A DNA stretch of 64,000 nucleotides from Candidatus Streptomyces philanthi (GTDB taxonomy: Bacteria > Actinomycetota > Actinomycetes > Streptomycetales > Streptomycetaceae), in the NCBI GenBank assembly GCA_018114805.1, contig CP073042.1, positions 4,030,001 through 4,094,000 of the forward strand. The letters are read 5' to 3'. The translations under genes and the position numbers were made by a program. The notes under the pieces are model-generated. The model was not told the DNA's origin. It worked only from the letters and a program-made list of their open reading frames with translations, and did no database searches. Positions 29,755 through 38,792 of the stretch are shown in pieces (position 1 is the stretch's first letter; each line of letters starts with the position of its first letter).

Positions 29755-30129
29755 GTGACGTTGAAGGTGTTGGAGGTCGAGCAGGGGGAGTGGGCCGTGC
29801 TGCGGGTCGCCGGCGAGATGGACCTGGTGACCTCGCCCGCCGTCCGGCAGCACGTGCACGACGCCGTGGCCGAGGGGCGCCGAAGTCTCGTGCTCGACCT
29901 GGGCGAGGTGCGGTTCTGCGACTCCAGCGGCGTGGGCGTGCTCATCGCGGCCCGCCGCCTGATGCGCTCGTGCTCCGGGCGGCTGCGCCTGATACTCCCC
30001 GCCCAGGGAGCCGTCGACGGCTCCCACGTGAACCGCGTGCTCGCCGCCCTCGGCGTGCGCCGCCTCTTCGAGGTCTACCCCGACCTGCACACTGCGACCG
30101 ACGAGAGCGCCGAGCCGCTCTCCGCGTAA
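29755..30129 (+). CDS. STAS-domain anti-sigma factor antagonist
   Basis: 124 residues from a GTG with AAGGG upstream. The SpoIIAA/BldG-like fold is clear: WAVLRVAGEMDLVTSPAVRQ, then SLVLDLGEVRFCDSSGVGVL with the phosphorylatable Ser in the DSSG motif. It would bind and release an anti-sigma kinase when dephosphorylated. It diverges from the sigma/anti-sigma pair. That anti-sigma is of zinc type, so the STAS protein may serve another partner. The 3' end overlaps the convergent XRE regulator by 55 bp as read. Confidence 0.9.
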   Translation: MTLKVLEVEQGEWAVLRVAGEMDLVTSPAVRQHVHDAVAEGRRSLVLDLGEVRFCDSSGVGVLIAARRLMRSCSGRLRLILPAQGAVDGSHVNRVLAALGVRRLFEVYPDLHTATDESAEPLSA

Positions 30130-31658
30130 AGGCTCCGCGCGACGGCTCCCCGGGGGGGCCGCCCCCCGCCCCGGCCGCGCGTACGCCGGAGCCCTGCCCC
30201 GCTCCGTAGGCTCTGAACACCCCGAACATCTCCCGCGCCCCGTGTGCTTCCCACGCCCCGTACGTCGCCCGGGCGCCTCCCGCCCCGCCCCTCCCGTGCT
30301 CCGCGTCCGACGCGCCCGGGGGCGGCGCGGTGGCCGAGGCCGGTGCGGTACGCGTCGAGCGCCGCCTCCACCCGGCCCGTGCGGCGCAGCAGGTCGCCGA
30401 GGAGCCGGCACAGGTCGGCCAGGTCGCCGGCCGCGCCGGAGCGCTCAAGGAGGGACAGGGCGGCGCAGTAGTGCTCCTCGGCCGCCTCCTCCGCGATCAG
30501 CCCGAGCAGCCGGTGCGCGCCGCCCGCGTGCACGGCGCCGCGCTCCGCGGTCAGCCCGCCGGTGGCCTCGGTCGCCGCGCCATCCGGTGCGGCCGCCGGG
30601 CCACACGGTTCGGGCGCCGGGCCATCCGGGTCGGGCGCCGGTGCGGTGTCGGTCGGGTTCGGGGTGGCGAGCAGGGGGAGCAGCAGGTCCCGGGCCTCGT
30701 CCGTCTTGCCGCGCCGCCGCAGCACGTCCGCCAACTCCACCTCCACCTGCACGGTGTACAGCGCGGCGCGCTTGGACGCCAGCATGGAGCGGGCGGTGCG
30801 CAACTCCTCCTCGGCGCGCGGCAGGTCGCCGTCCTGGGCGTGCACGTAGCCGCGTATCCAGTGGCAGTGCGCGAGGTCGGTGTGGACGCGCAACTGCTGG
30901 TACAGCTCCTGCGCCTTGGCGAGCGAGGCGTCCGCCTCGGCCGTGCGTCCCTCCGCGATGAGGGTGCGGGCCACGCCCCGGTGCATGCCGGCTACCAGCA
31001 CCGGGTCGGCGACGCGCGGGGCCAGTGCGAGCGCCAGCTCGGTGGCCTGCGCGGCCCGCGCGTGCGCGCCCATGTCCATGTACGGGGCGATGGCCGCGGT
31101 GTACAGGAGCAACAGCGCGTCCGGGTCGTGCAGTCCGGCGGCGTTCAGCTCGTCGAGGGCGCTCTCCAACAGGTAGCATGAGTAGCGCAGTTCGCCCGCG
31201 AGCAGGTGGGCGGTGGCCCGGCCGCGGATGGCCGGTACCCGGCGCGGCAGCGGCTCGTCCGCCAACAGCCGCTCGGCCTCTTCGAACCGCTCCCGCGCGG
31301 TGCCGGTCGCCAGCGTGCGCCGGGCGTCGGTCAGCGCCATCCGCAGCTCGGTCGCGGCCCGTGGGGAGCGGCCGGTGGCCAGCTCGTCGGGGCTGGTGCC
31401 GAGCCGCTTGGCGAGGTGGCGCAGCGCGGCGTCCGACGGGCGCACCCGGCCCGCCTCCAGGGTCGAGACGTAGGCGGCGGCGTACGCGGGCTCGGCGAGC
31501 TGGCGCTGGGTGAGCCCGCGCTCGGTGCGCAGCCGCAGCACGCGGCGCCCGATGGCGCGCGGCCCCGTCGGGTCGTCCCGCGTCGCGCCGCTCGCGTCCC
31601 CGGCCGCCCCCGTCGCGTCGTCCGCCCGGGCCGCCGCCCGGATGCTCTTGTCAGCCAC
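30075..31658 (-). CDS. XRE-family transcriptional regulator with TPR repeats
   Basis: 527 residues. A disordered Ala/Asp leader is followed by an XRE helix-turn-helix (IGRRVLRLRTERGLTQRQLA, AYVSTLEAGRVRPSDAALRH). A series of TPR-like helical hairpins comes next (LLESALDELNAAGLHDPDAL, ARAAQATELALALAPRVADP, EGRTAEADASLAKAQELYQQ), interrupted by a Pro/Ala/Asp spacer. TPR domains in such regulators often bind peptides. The last ~75 residues after AYRTGLGHR are Arg/Gly-rich and run into the STAS gene, so the true end is probably near 30300 with a frameshift. Divergent from the aminopeptidase gene, sharing a palindrome-rich promoter region. Confidence 0.82.
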   Translation of the reverse strand: MADKSIRAAARADDATGAAGDASGATRDDPTGPRAIGRRVLRLRTERGLTQRQLAEPAYAAAYVSTLEAGRVRPSDAALRHLAKRLGTSPDELATGRSPRAATELRMALTDARRTLATGTARERFEEAERLLADEPLPRRVPAIRGRATAHLLAGELRYSCYLLESALDELNAAGLHDPDALLLLYTAAIAPYMDMGAHARAAQATELALALAPRVADPVLVAGMHRGVARTLIAEGRTAEADASLAKAQELYQQLRVHTDLAHCHWIRGYVHAQDGDLPRAEEELRTARSMLASKRAALYTVQVEVELADVLRRRGKTDEARDLLLPLLATPNPTDTAPAPDPDGPAPEPCGPAAAPDGAATEATGGLTAERGAVHAGGAHRLLGLIAEEAAEEHYCAALSLLERSGAAGDLADLCRLLGDLLRRTGRVEAALDAYRTGLGHRAAPGRVGRGAREGRGGRRPGDVRGVGSTRGAGDVRGVQSLRSGAGLRRTRGRGGGRPPRGAVARSLYAESGSALSSVAVCRSG

Positions 31659-31683
31659 CGTGCCCTCGTCTTCCGCGGGTAGG

Positions 31684-31740
31684 TTTATCGCGGAGGGATT
31701 TATCTCGGCGATAAATTCACTTAACTAGTCGATTTACTAG
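31684..31740. promoter_or_regulatory. Divergent operator/promoter region with two inverted repeats
   Basis: In the 93-bp gap between the XRE regulator and the aminopeptidase gene: TTTATCGC (31684-31691) is answered by GCGATAAA (31708-31715), and CTAGT (31725-31729) by ACTAG (31736-31740). The tract is AT-rich for this genome. The arrangement suggests binding of the XRE protein and shared control of both genes (inference). Confidence 0.55.
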
Positions 31741-31751
31741 AGGATGGACAG

Positions 31752-33072
31752 ATGTCGAACGTGGTCGACCCCGCTGTGACCGTACGCCAGTCCGGTCTCG
31801 TCCTGACCGATCACGCCTTCGACGTCCCCCCTGGACCACGCGGCGCCGGAGGGCGAGCGGATCCGCCTCTACGCCCGCGAGGTCGTCGCCGCCGACCGGC
31901 ACGCCGACCGGGACGGGCTGCCCTGGCTGCTGTACCTGCAAGGGGGCCCCGGCTTCGGCGCCCACCGGCCGGTCGGGCGCGGCGGCTGGCTCGGCCGGGC
32001 CCTGGACGAGTTCCGGGTGCTCCTCCTCGACCAGCGCGGCACCGGGCGTTCCACGCCGGCCACCCGGCAGACCCTCCCGCTCCGCGGCACCCCCGCCGAA
32101 CAGGCCGCCTACCTCAGCCACTTCCGGGCCGACGCGATCGTGCGCGACTGCGAGCTGGTGCGCGCCCAGGTGACCGGCGGCCGGCCGTGGACCGTGCTCG
32201 GCCAGAGCTTCGGCGGCTTCTGCGTGGTCATCTACCTCTCGTACGCGCCCGAGGGGATCGCCACCGCCCTGATCACCGGCGGGCTGCCGGGCCTGGACGC
32301 GGACGCCGACGCGGTCTACCGCGCTGCCTACCCGCGCATGGAGCGCAAGACGCTGGCCCACTACGCCCCTTACCCCTGTGACGCCGAGATCGCCGCGCGC
32401 GTCGTGGCCCACCTGGGCGCGCACGAGGAGGTGCTGCCGGACGGCTCCACGCTCACCCCCGCCGCCTTCCAGCAGCTCGGCATCCTGCTCGGCTCGGGCG
32501 ACGGCTCGCACCGGCTGCACTACCTGCTGGAGGACGCCTTCGTGGACACCGTCGACGGGCCACGGCTCGGCGACGCGTTCGGCGAGCGCGTCGCCGCCGT
32601 GCTCAGCCGCGCCGGCAGCTCCCTCTACACGCTGCTGCACGAGTCCATCTACGCGCAGGACGGCCGCGCCACCAACTGGTCGGCGCACCGGGTGCTGGAG
32701 GAGTTCCCCGGCTTCGACGCGCCGGCCGCGGTCGCCGCCGGCGCGCCCGTGCTGCTCACCGGCGAGAGCGTGCACCCGTGGATCCTGGAGACCCAGCCCG
32801 CGCTGCGCCCGCTGCGCGAGACGGCCAACGCGCTGGCCGCGCACACCGGTTGGGGCCCGCTGTACGACGCGGAGCGGTTGGCCCGCAACGCGGTGCCGGC
32901 AGCCGCCGCGATCTACCACCACGACCTGTTCGTGGACACCGCCCACTCGCTGGCCACTGCCCGCGCGATCCGTGGCCTGCGCACCTGGGTCACCAACGAG
33001 TACGAGCACGACGGCGTGCGCGCGGGCGGCGTGGTGCTCGACCGCCTGCTGCGGCTCGCCCGCGACGCCTGA
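31752..33072 (+). pseudogene. Proline iminopeptidase (alpha/beta hydrolase, S33), frameshifted
   Basis: Cleaves N-terminal proline from peptides. GAGGA precedes the ATG. The first 26 residues (MSNVVDPAVTVRQSGLVLTD) are in one frame; a run of six C at 31826-31831, probably one C too many, shifts the rest. The second frame carries LDHAAPEGERI, the oxyanion LQGGPGFG motif, DQRGTGRS, the nucleophile elbow GQSFGG, and a late YHHDLFVDT region with the catalytic His/Asp. About 440 residues, the usual length of the larger S33 iminopeptidases. The pairing with the divergent TPR regulator hints at peptide-responsive control. Confidence 0.85.
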
Positions 33073-33130
33073 CCGCGCCGGCCCCCACCGGCGGGAACGG
33101 GGCGGGGGATGCGGCGGGGACGCGGTGGGA

Positions 33131-33160
33131 ACGGGGCGGGCCCGTGGCGGCCCGCCCCGT
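33131..33160 (+). terminator. Hairpin terminator after the iminopeptidase
   Basis: A perfect 12-bp stem (ACGGGGCGGGCC / GGCCCGCCCCGT) with a 6-base loop, followed by TT. It lies 59 bp after the stop at 33072. Confidence 0.75.
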
Positions 33161-33318
33161 TTCGGCGGTCCCGGCCCGTTTCGTACGCCCCGCCCAGCGG
33201 CGGCCTCGCACGAACCCGCGCCCGACCCATTGCCCGGCGCCTCCCCGCCCCCTACGTTGAGCGGCAACTTAACTCGGCTTAACCAGCCACTTACGTAACC
33301 GGCCCCGGGAGAGTTGCC

Positions 33319-34657
33319 ATGCCCAGACGCGCACGAGCCCGCATCCGTACCACCGCGATAGCCGCGGCGGTCACCGCCGTCGCGGTGCTGACCGGCACCG
33401 CGACGCGGCCGGCGGTGCCGAGGGCCGGCGGCCGAGCGCCGCGGGCGGCGAGCGGGCGCACGAGGTCGAGTACTTCTCCGGTCCTGGCGGCCACGGCCGG
33501 CACGTGCGGGTGCCGGCCGAGCCGCCCGAGCGGATCGCGCGCCCAGCGGCCGCTGGCCGTGGCCGAACGGGCCGGGGACGGCGAGGTCACCCCGATCGTG
33601 GAGAACGGGTCGACCGCCGACAAGCTCGACGTGGTCATCATCGGCGACGGCTACACGGCGGCCGAGCAGGCGGACTTCCACGCTGACGCCCGCGCCACGT
33701 TGCAGCAGGTCTCGGCGGTCGCCCCGTACCACGCGTACCGGGGGCTGTTCAACGTGTGGGCCGTGGACGCCGTCTCGAACGACTCCGGCGTCTCCGGCGA
33801 CCCCACGCGATCCGTCGTCAAGGACACCGCGCTCGGCTCGTAACTTCTGGTGCGGCGGCCTGGAGCGGCTGCTGTGCGTGGACACCGACAAGGTCGAGTC
33901 GTACGCGGCCAAAGCCCCCGCCGCCGACCTGGTCATCGTCGTCAGCAACGCCGCCAAGTACGGCGGCGCGGGCTACAACGACGTGTCCTCCGGGCCCGGT
34001 TACGACGGCATCGCCACCGTCTTGTCCGACCACCCCGACTCCGCGCAGGTCGCCGTGCACGAGACGGGCCACTCGCTGGGCAAGCTCGCCGACGAGTACG
34101 TCTACGACGAGAACGGCACCCACACCGGGCCCGAGCAGGCCGACGCCAACATCAGCACCCTGAGCGCGTCCGCCATGGCCGCGCAGCGCACCAACTGGCA
34201 CCGCTGGCTGGGCCAGCGCTCCCCGGACGGCGGCACGGTCGGCGCGTACGAGGGCGGCGGCTACTACCCGCGCGGCTTGAACCGCCACACCGAGAACTCG
34301 ATCATGCGCACCCTCGGCCGCGAGTTCAACCTGCCCGGACGCGAGGCGATGATCGCGGGCTTCTACCGCCACGCGAGCGTGCTGGCCAGCCACGTCCCCA
34401 CGGACCGGCCGCTGACCCGCGGCCAGCAGGTGAGCGTGCGGGTGCCGGAGTCGGCGTCGGTGCGCTGGTACGTGGACGGGCGCGAGGTGCGCCGGGCGCG
34501 CGGCAAGCAGGCGGTCACGCCGGCTTCGCTCGGCGTCCGGCCGGGCGGCCACGGCCAGCGGATCACGGTGCGGGCCACCGACGACACGGCCTCGGTGCGC
34601 GACCCGGAGCTGCGCGAGTTGCTGACGGACAGCCGTAGTTGGCGCGTGCGCGGTTGA
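33319..34657 (+). pseudogene. Secreted M64-family metallopeptidase, frameshifted
   Basis: GGGAGAG precedes the ATG. An Arg-rich, Tat-like signal (RRARARIRTTAIAAAVTAVA) is followed by a mixed-frame stretch at 33430-33560, where HEVEYFSGPGGHGRHVRVPA appears in another frame. Then DVVIIGDGYTAAEQADF begins the M64 (IgA peptidase) domain. An extra T at about 33841 turns GS-NFWCGGLE into GS plus a stop. The last 260 residues carry the zinc site HETGHSLGKLADEY (HExxH) and a C-terminal beta domain. The ancestor is ~445 residues. Streptomyces homologues are secreted. Confidence 0.82.
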
Positions 34658-35114
34658 CACGCGCCCCGGACCGGGTTCCGTGGCCCCTGCGCCCGGTCGC
34701 CGGGCGGGTGTCAAGTCGGCCTCTTATGAAGCGAGTTGAGGTGATCGCGGCGGCGGTCGGCGCGTGTCGGGTGGGAGCCCGGTGGCGCCGGCCGCCGTTG
34801 GCGTGTCGGGGCATGGGCGCGGGCGGGATGGGGCGGGATGGGGTCGGTGGGGCTGCCGGTGGCCTGTTCCGCGCGGTCGGGCAGGGGCCCTCGTGCGACC
34901 TGTTCCTCGCGATTTCTTACGACGTTCTATTTAAGGGTCAGCAATTGACGGTTCATCTCTTGCGGGCGGCGCTGGCGTTGGGCCGATTGTGTGGATGAAT
35001 GCCCGGTGTGAACAGGTTGGTCGTGCAACTCCACAGATGGCTATGAAGAGGTGCAAATTAGGACATCGTGAACAGTCATCGACAGCCATGGCCACGTCTA
35101 TTGAGGAGGCATCA
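34658..35114. other. Promoter-bearing intergenic region before the small-peptide operon
   Basis: About 455 bp with no gene. The first half is GC-rich. From ~34910 the DNA becomes markedly AT-richer (TTTCTTACGACGTTCTATTT, AGGGTCAGCAATTGACGGTT), unlike its surroundings. TTGACG near 34945 could be a -35 element. This contrast suggests a promoter/regulatory tract for the operon at 35115. Confidence 0.4.
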
Positions 35115-35291
35115 ATGCTTGCTCAGCACACCGCATCCCTACTCGCCACCCCCACCGACCAAGCAGCCGTCGGTCACCTGATGACCGAGCCCGAGGCGCC
35201 GCTGAGCGACGCCCCGATGTACACCCCGCAGGCCGCGGGCGTGCTGCTGCTCCTGGTGCTCCTTTCGCCGAATGAGCCGAGGGACAAGTGA
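35115..35291 (+). CDS. 58-residue peptide heading a coupled operon
   Basis: A strong ribosome site (GAGGAGGC) sits 5 bases before the ATG. The product begins MLAQHTASLLATPTDQAAVG, has an acidic/polar middle (MTEPEAPLSDAPMYTP) and ends with a Leu/Val-rich patch (AAGVLLLLVLLS) and NEPRDK. There is no Cys and no signal peptide. Its TGA overlaps the next gene's GTG (GTGA), so the two are translationally coupled. The size, polar leader-like part and hydrophobic end resemble a precursor or signalling peptide, but no family was recognised. See findings. Confidence 0.6.
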   Translation: MLAQHTASLLATPTDQAAVGHLMTEPEAPLSDAPMYTPQAAGVLLLLVLLSPNEPRDK

Positions 35292-36238
35292 GCCCCGATC
35301 GGTCGCAGACGGCCTACGCTGAATCGGCGGCCGACCTGGCTCGTCGTGTCCTCGGCGCCCTTCGGGGCGCCGGGGGCACGGCCCTGGTCGCCGAACATGT
35401 GGAGCGTGCGGACGATCCCAAGGCCGCGCTGGCCGCCCTGCGGGTCGTGGGAGCGGACACCTTCGCCCCGTTCCTGCTGGGCGACAGCGTCTTCCACCCC
35501 CAGGACGCGGCGGCCTTCGCCACCTCCTTCACGATCTTCCCGCCCCCCGTCACCTCGCCTACCCCGCCCCCGGCGGGCCCCGCCGAGCCCTGGGTCGTGG
35601 CCTGGCGCGACTGGGCGATGGCCGAGTTGCTCGGCTGGTTCACCGCGCCCGCGGGACCGCCGGCGGCCGGCTCCGCCGCAGCCGGCCTCGCGGAGCTGAC
35701 CGGCATCGACACCGCCGAGGTGACCGGGGTGCAGGCACCGCAGCCGCAGGGCGCGCCGCTGCTGGTCGACGACCGGTTGCGGGCCGCGTACGGCGCGGGC
35801 GGTCCCCGCGCGCGCGAGGCGGTCCGCGTCCCGGAGGGGTCGTACACCGCCGACCGGCTGCACGCCACCGACGCCGCGTACACGGCCGACGCCCCCGCGT
35901 CCGCCACCGAGGCCGCGGGCCTCGACTGGTAGCGCTGGTCGGTGCGGATGGGGCAGCTCTCGCCGCTGGCCCTGCCCGGCCTCGACGGTCCCGTGCACCG
36001 CGCGGCGCCCCGCTGTGCCCTGGCCCGCGGCGCCAGTCGCGCCCTGCTCCGCCGCGACCACCCCACCGCCGCCCGCATCGTGCGCTGGCTCGCCCTCCTC
36101 GCGTCGGACGGCGTGCCGGTCCCGCTGGAACTGCCCCCGCTGATCGAGCACCTCGAACTGCTCGGTGGCGGCGGCCCCCGGATCGCCCTCGACCTGGCCA
36201 TCGCCCGCCGACTGCTCGCACTGGAGCCCTCCGCATGA
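35288..36238 (+). pseudogene. Unknown operon protein, in-frame stop
   Basis: A GTG overlaps the peptide gene's stop. 316 codons, helical and Ala-rich, beginning VSPDRSQTAYAESAADLARR, with GADTFAPFLLGDSVFHPQDA and a Pro-rich turn. A TAG at 35930-35932 interrupts GLDW*RWSVRMGQLSPLALP. The frame then continues through ARIVRWLALLASDGVPVPLE to a TGA that overlaps the next ATG (ATGA). The continued coding character after the stop and the coupling at both ends argue that the ancestral gene spans the whole interval. No domain was recognised. Confidence 0.55.
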
Positions 36239-37524
36239 CGGCGTCCGTCACCCAGACCGCCCACCAGGTCAGCTCCAAGGCGCTGGCCTGGCTGCACACC
36301 CACCACCAGCGCGGAGCGCTGCCCGACGACACCACGGCCCACCTCGGCGACCCGAACAGCGTGTACAAACCGCTGGGCGAGACCGCCCTGGCGGGCACGC
36401 TCGTGCTGCGCGAGGCCGCCGCCGGCACCATCGAACTGCGCGTGGCCCGCGAGCTGATCGACTACTGCTGGCGGCAGTTCGGCGAGGGCGACATGCTCTA
36501 CGAGCGGCTGCTGCGCTACCCGATGATGAGCGACCCGCTGGAGACGTACGCCCACTTCACCCGGGTCGGCTACCGGCACGAGCCGTTGGAGCGGCTGCTC
36601 GCGCACACCACGGGGCTGCGCACGGTGCGCGGCCTGGAGCAGGTGCCCAACCGCAAGCTCGCGGTCGCCAACGCGGCCCGCATCGTCGGCCTCGACTCGG
36701 GGCGGCACGCCTACGACTGGGACGAACTGGCCCGCGCCACCTGGCTCGGCGGCACCCCCGAGCCCTGGCTCATCGACTGGATGACCGGCTACTCGCTGAC
36801 CCACGCGGTCTTCCACCTCACCGACTGGGGCGCCTGCCCCAACGGGCTCTCGCACGAGCTGACCGAGTACGTCTCGACCTGGCTGCCGGTGTGGATCGAC
36901 ATCTGGGCCGAGATCGAACAGTGGCACCTGGTAGCCGAGTTGATGATCGTCGGGTGCTGCCTGGAGCGCCCGTACTGCGACGCGGCCGACTGGGAGCTGC
37001 TGGCCCGGGTGCAGCACGCGGAGGGCCTGATGCCGCGCGACGGCGACCCGGTCTCCGACGACCCCGACGAGCGCTTCGAGCACCACCAGCACACCGCCGT
37101 GGTCGCCGCCGTCGCGGGCACCCTCGCGGTCTCCCGCACGCTCGGCGGCGGCCGCAAGGACGCGGAGCCTGCGGTCGCCGGCCGGGCGGACGCGGGGCAG
37201 CGGGAGGCGGGACCGGCGGACGGGGGCCGGCGCACCGGCCGGGGTGCGCACGGGGGCGCGCGGCCGGCGCCGGCGCCGATGGGGGCCGAGCCGGCGTGGG
37301 CCACCGAGACCCTGGTGCCGCTGCTGCGCGCGGCGCCCGGCGCCAGCGGCGTCGCGGTCGCCGCCCGGCGCGGCGAGGACCGGGTCTTCCTCGCCGACGG
37401 GCGCACCGCCTGGGGCGAGGGCCGGCCCGTGGACGCCGACACGCGCTTCGAGCTGGGCTCGCTGACCAAGACATTCACCGCGCTGCTGCTGGCCGAGTCG
37501 GTGGCGCGCGGCGAGGTGCGGTAA
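36235..37524 (+). CDS. DUF6895-like helical protein, running in frame into a serine hydrolase
   Basis: An ATG overlaps the previous stop. Residues 1-~300 (SSKALAWLHTHHQRGALPDD, YKPLGETALAGTLVLREAAA, LIDYCWRQFGEGDMLYERLL, WLIDWMTGYSLTHAVFHLTD) form an all-helical protein. I know this group as DUF6895 (label from memory). A low-complexity Gly/Arg/Ala linker (37150-37280) follows, and the same frame then enters a class C beta-lactamase-like domain that stops at a TAA (37522-37524). Either it is a true two-domain fusion or the stop between two genes was lost. Function unknown; operon context suggests it acts with the upstream peptide and 316-codon protein. Confidence 0.6.
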   Translation: MTASVTQTAHQVSSKALAWLHTHHQRGALPDDTTAHLGDPNSVYKPLGETALAGTLVLREAAAGTIELRVARELIDYCWRQFGEGDMLYERLLRYPMMSDPLETYAHFTRVGYRHEPLERLLAHTTGLRTVRGLEQVPNRKLAVANAARIVGLDSGRHAYDWDELARATWLGGTPEPWLIDWMTGYSLTHAVFHLTDWGACPNGLSHELTEYVSTWLPVWIDIWAEIEQWHLVAELMIVGCCLERPYCDAADWELLARVQHAEGLMPRDGDPVSDDPDERFEHHQHTAVVAAVAGTLAVSRTLGGGRKDAEPAVAGRADAGQREAGPADGGRRTGRGAHGGARPAPAPMGAEPAWATETLVPLLRAAPGASGVAVAARRGEDRVFLADGRTAWGEGRPVDADTRFELGSLTKTFTALLLAESVARGEVR

Positions 37525-38354
37525 GAGGACCCGATCACCCGCTTCCTGCCGCGCGTCGCGGCCCCACGGGTGCCCGGCGACCCGATCACGCTGCTGCACC
37601 TGGCCACCCACACCTCCGGGCTGCCCCGGCTGCCCCCGGCTTCCTGACCCGCGCCGCGCCGGAGTGGTTCACCAACCCGTACGCCACCTTCCGCACCGAG
37701 GACCTGCTCGCCGCCCTCGGCCACACCCGCACCCGTACCCGCCCCGGCCACCGGTTCCGCTACTCCAACCTTCGGTGTCGGGCTCCTCGGCCACTTGCTG
37801 GCGTGGGCCGCGTCGCCGGGGCGCGGCGCCTACGGCGACTACGGGGAACTCCTGGCTGCCCGGGTGCTGCGCCTGCTCGGGCTGCGCCGTACGACGTGCA
37901 CGCCCGAGCTTCCGCAGGCCACCGGCTACTGGCACGGCCGGGCCCGCCCCCCCTGTGGGAGATCCCGGGGCTGCCCGGGGCGGGGGCCCTGCGCTCCAGC
38001 ACCCGCGACGTGCTCGGCTTGCTCGACGCGCTCACCGACCCGGCCACGGCACCGGGCACGGCGCCGGCGCGGCTGACCGCGGCCCTCGCGGACGTGACCC
38101 GGCCCCGGCTCGTGGTGCCGCGCGGCACCGCCCGGATGGCCCTGGTCTGGAACATCCGCCCGCGCCCCGGTTTCGACCTCTACCACCACTCGGGCGGCAC
38201 GCGCGGCTCCACGGCGTTCGCCGGCTTCAGCCCGCAGGCGGGCGTCTCGCTGGTGGCGCTGGCCAACCGGGCGCCGGCCCCGAACGGGGCGTTCATCCAG
38301 CAGGCGTACAGCGCGTTGCGGGGGTTGGCGACGGGGTGTGTGGAGGGCGCGTAG
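37288..38354 (+). pseudogene. Class C beta-lactamase-like serine hydrolase, interrupted
   Basis: Serine hydrolase/D,D-peptidase fold: VAVAARRGEDRVFLADGRTA, the SxxK motif in FELGSLTKTFTALLLAESVA, the YxN motif YSN near 37760, and the final HSGGTRGSTAFAGFSPQAGV (HxG). Interruptions: TAA at 37522-37524 (GEVR*EDPITRF, probably from TAC), a missing C near 37640, an extra C near 37770 (SN-FGVGLL), and extra C in the seven-C run near 37950. It is fused or adjacent to the DUF6895-like region upstream. Enzymes of this fold can be esterases, amidases or peptide-maturing hydrolases, so a role on the operon's peptide is possible but unproven. Confidence 0.7.
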
Positions 38355-38712
38355 TGGGCCGCCCCCGGCGTTCCGGATCGGCATCCACCCGCAGACCCTG
38401 GACCCGCGCGGCGCGGCGCGCGTGATGCGCGAGGCGCACGCCGAGGGTCCGCAGCGCTACGAGGGCTACCGCGACGGCCGGGTCACCGAGACCACGCACA
38501 ACGGCCGGCCGGCCGCGCTGTGGGAGTTCACCTGGAACGGGGCGCGGGACGACGGCGGGGCGCGGCGGACGTACGACCCCAGTTGGGACGAGGGGGGCCG
38601 GATGTACGACGTGTGGGCATCGGCTCCTGTGGCGGAAAAAGACGAGGGTAGGCGACATTTCGACACCGTTGTGGATACCTTCGACCTCCCCGGCGGCGGC
38701 GACCGGCCCTAG
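38355..38712 (+). pseudogene. 3' remnant of a Ser/Thr kinase gene
   Basis: About 118 codons reading RIGIHPQTLDPRGAARVMRE, RVTETTHNGRPAALWEFTWN and RRHFDTVVDTFDLPGGGDRP. This matches the extracellular C-terminal domain of the two kinases in this window, which carry AAIWEFSFRGRASDFRGIDL and YRPIFDVIKHSFHTADDV at the equivalent position. The kinase domain and membrane helix are absent. The fragment begins directly after the serine hydrolase stop, so a deletion joined the two. The intact kinase gene starts 80 bp downstream. Confidence 0.7.
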
Positions 38713-38792
38713 TGGCAACGGCTTTATCACATCGGCCGCCCGTACCCGAGGCCGGTGGAAACGGGCCACCGGCGCGAGGTAATGATTAAGCC

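Noticed and set aside
27223..30411. One very long minus-strand open frame through the anti-sigma, sigma and STAS genes.
   Set aside because: Only the 27223-28776 part has coding character. The rest is a shadow of the sigma and STAS genes in GC-rich DNA that lacks stops.
35115..35291. The small peptide as a lanthipeptide, thiopeptide or sactipeptide precursor.
   Set aside because: It has no Cys and no LanB/LanC/LanM, YcaO or radical-SAM gene nearby, so these classes do not fit.
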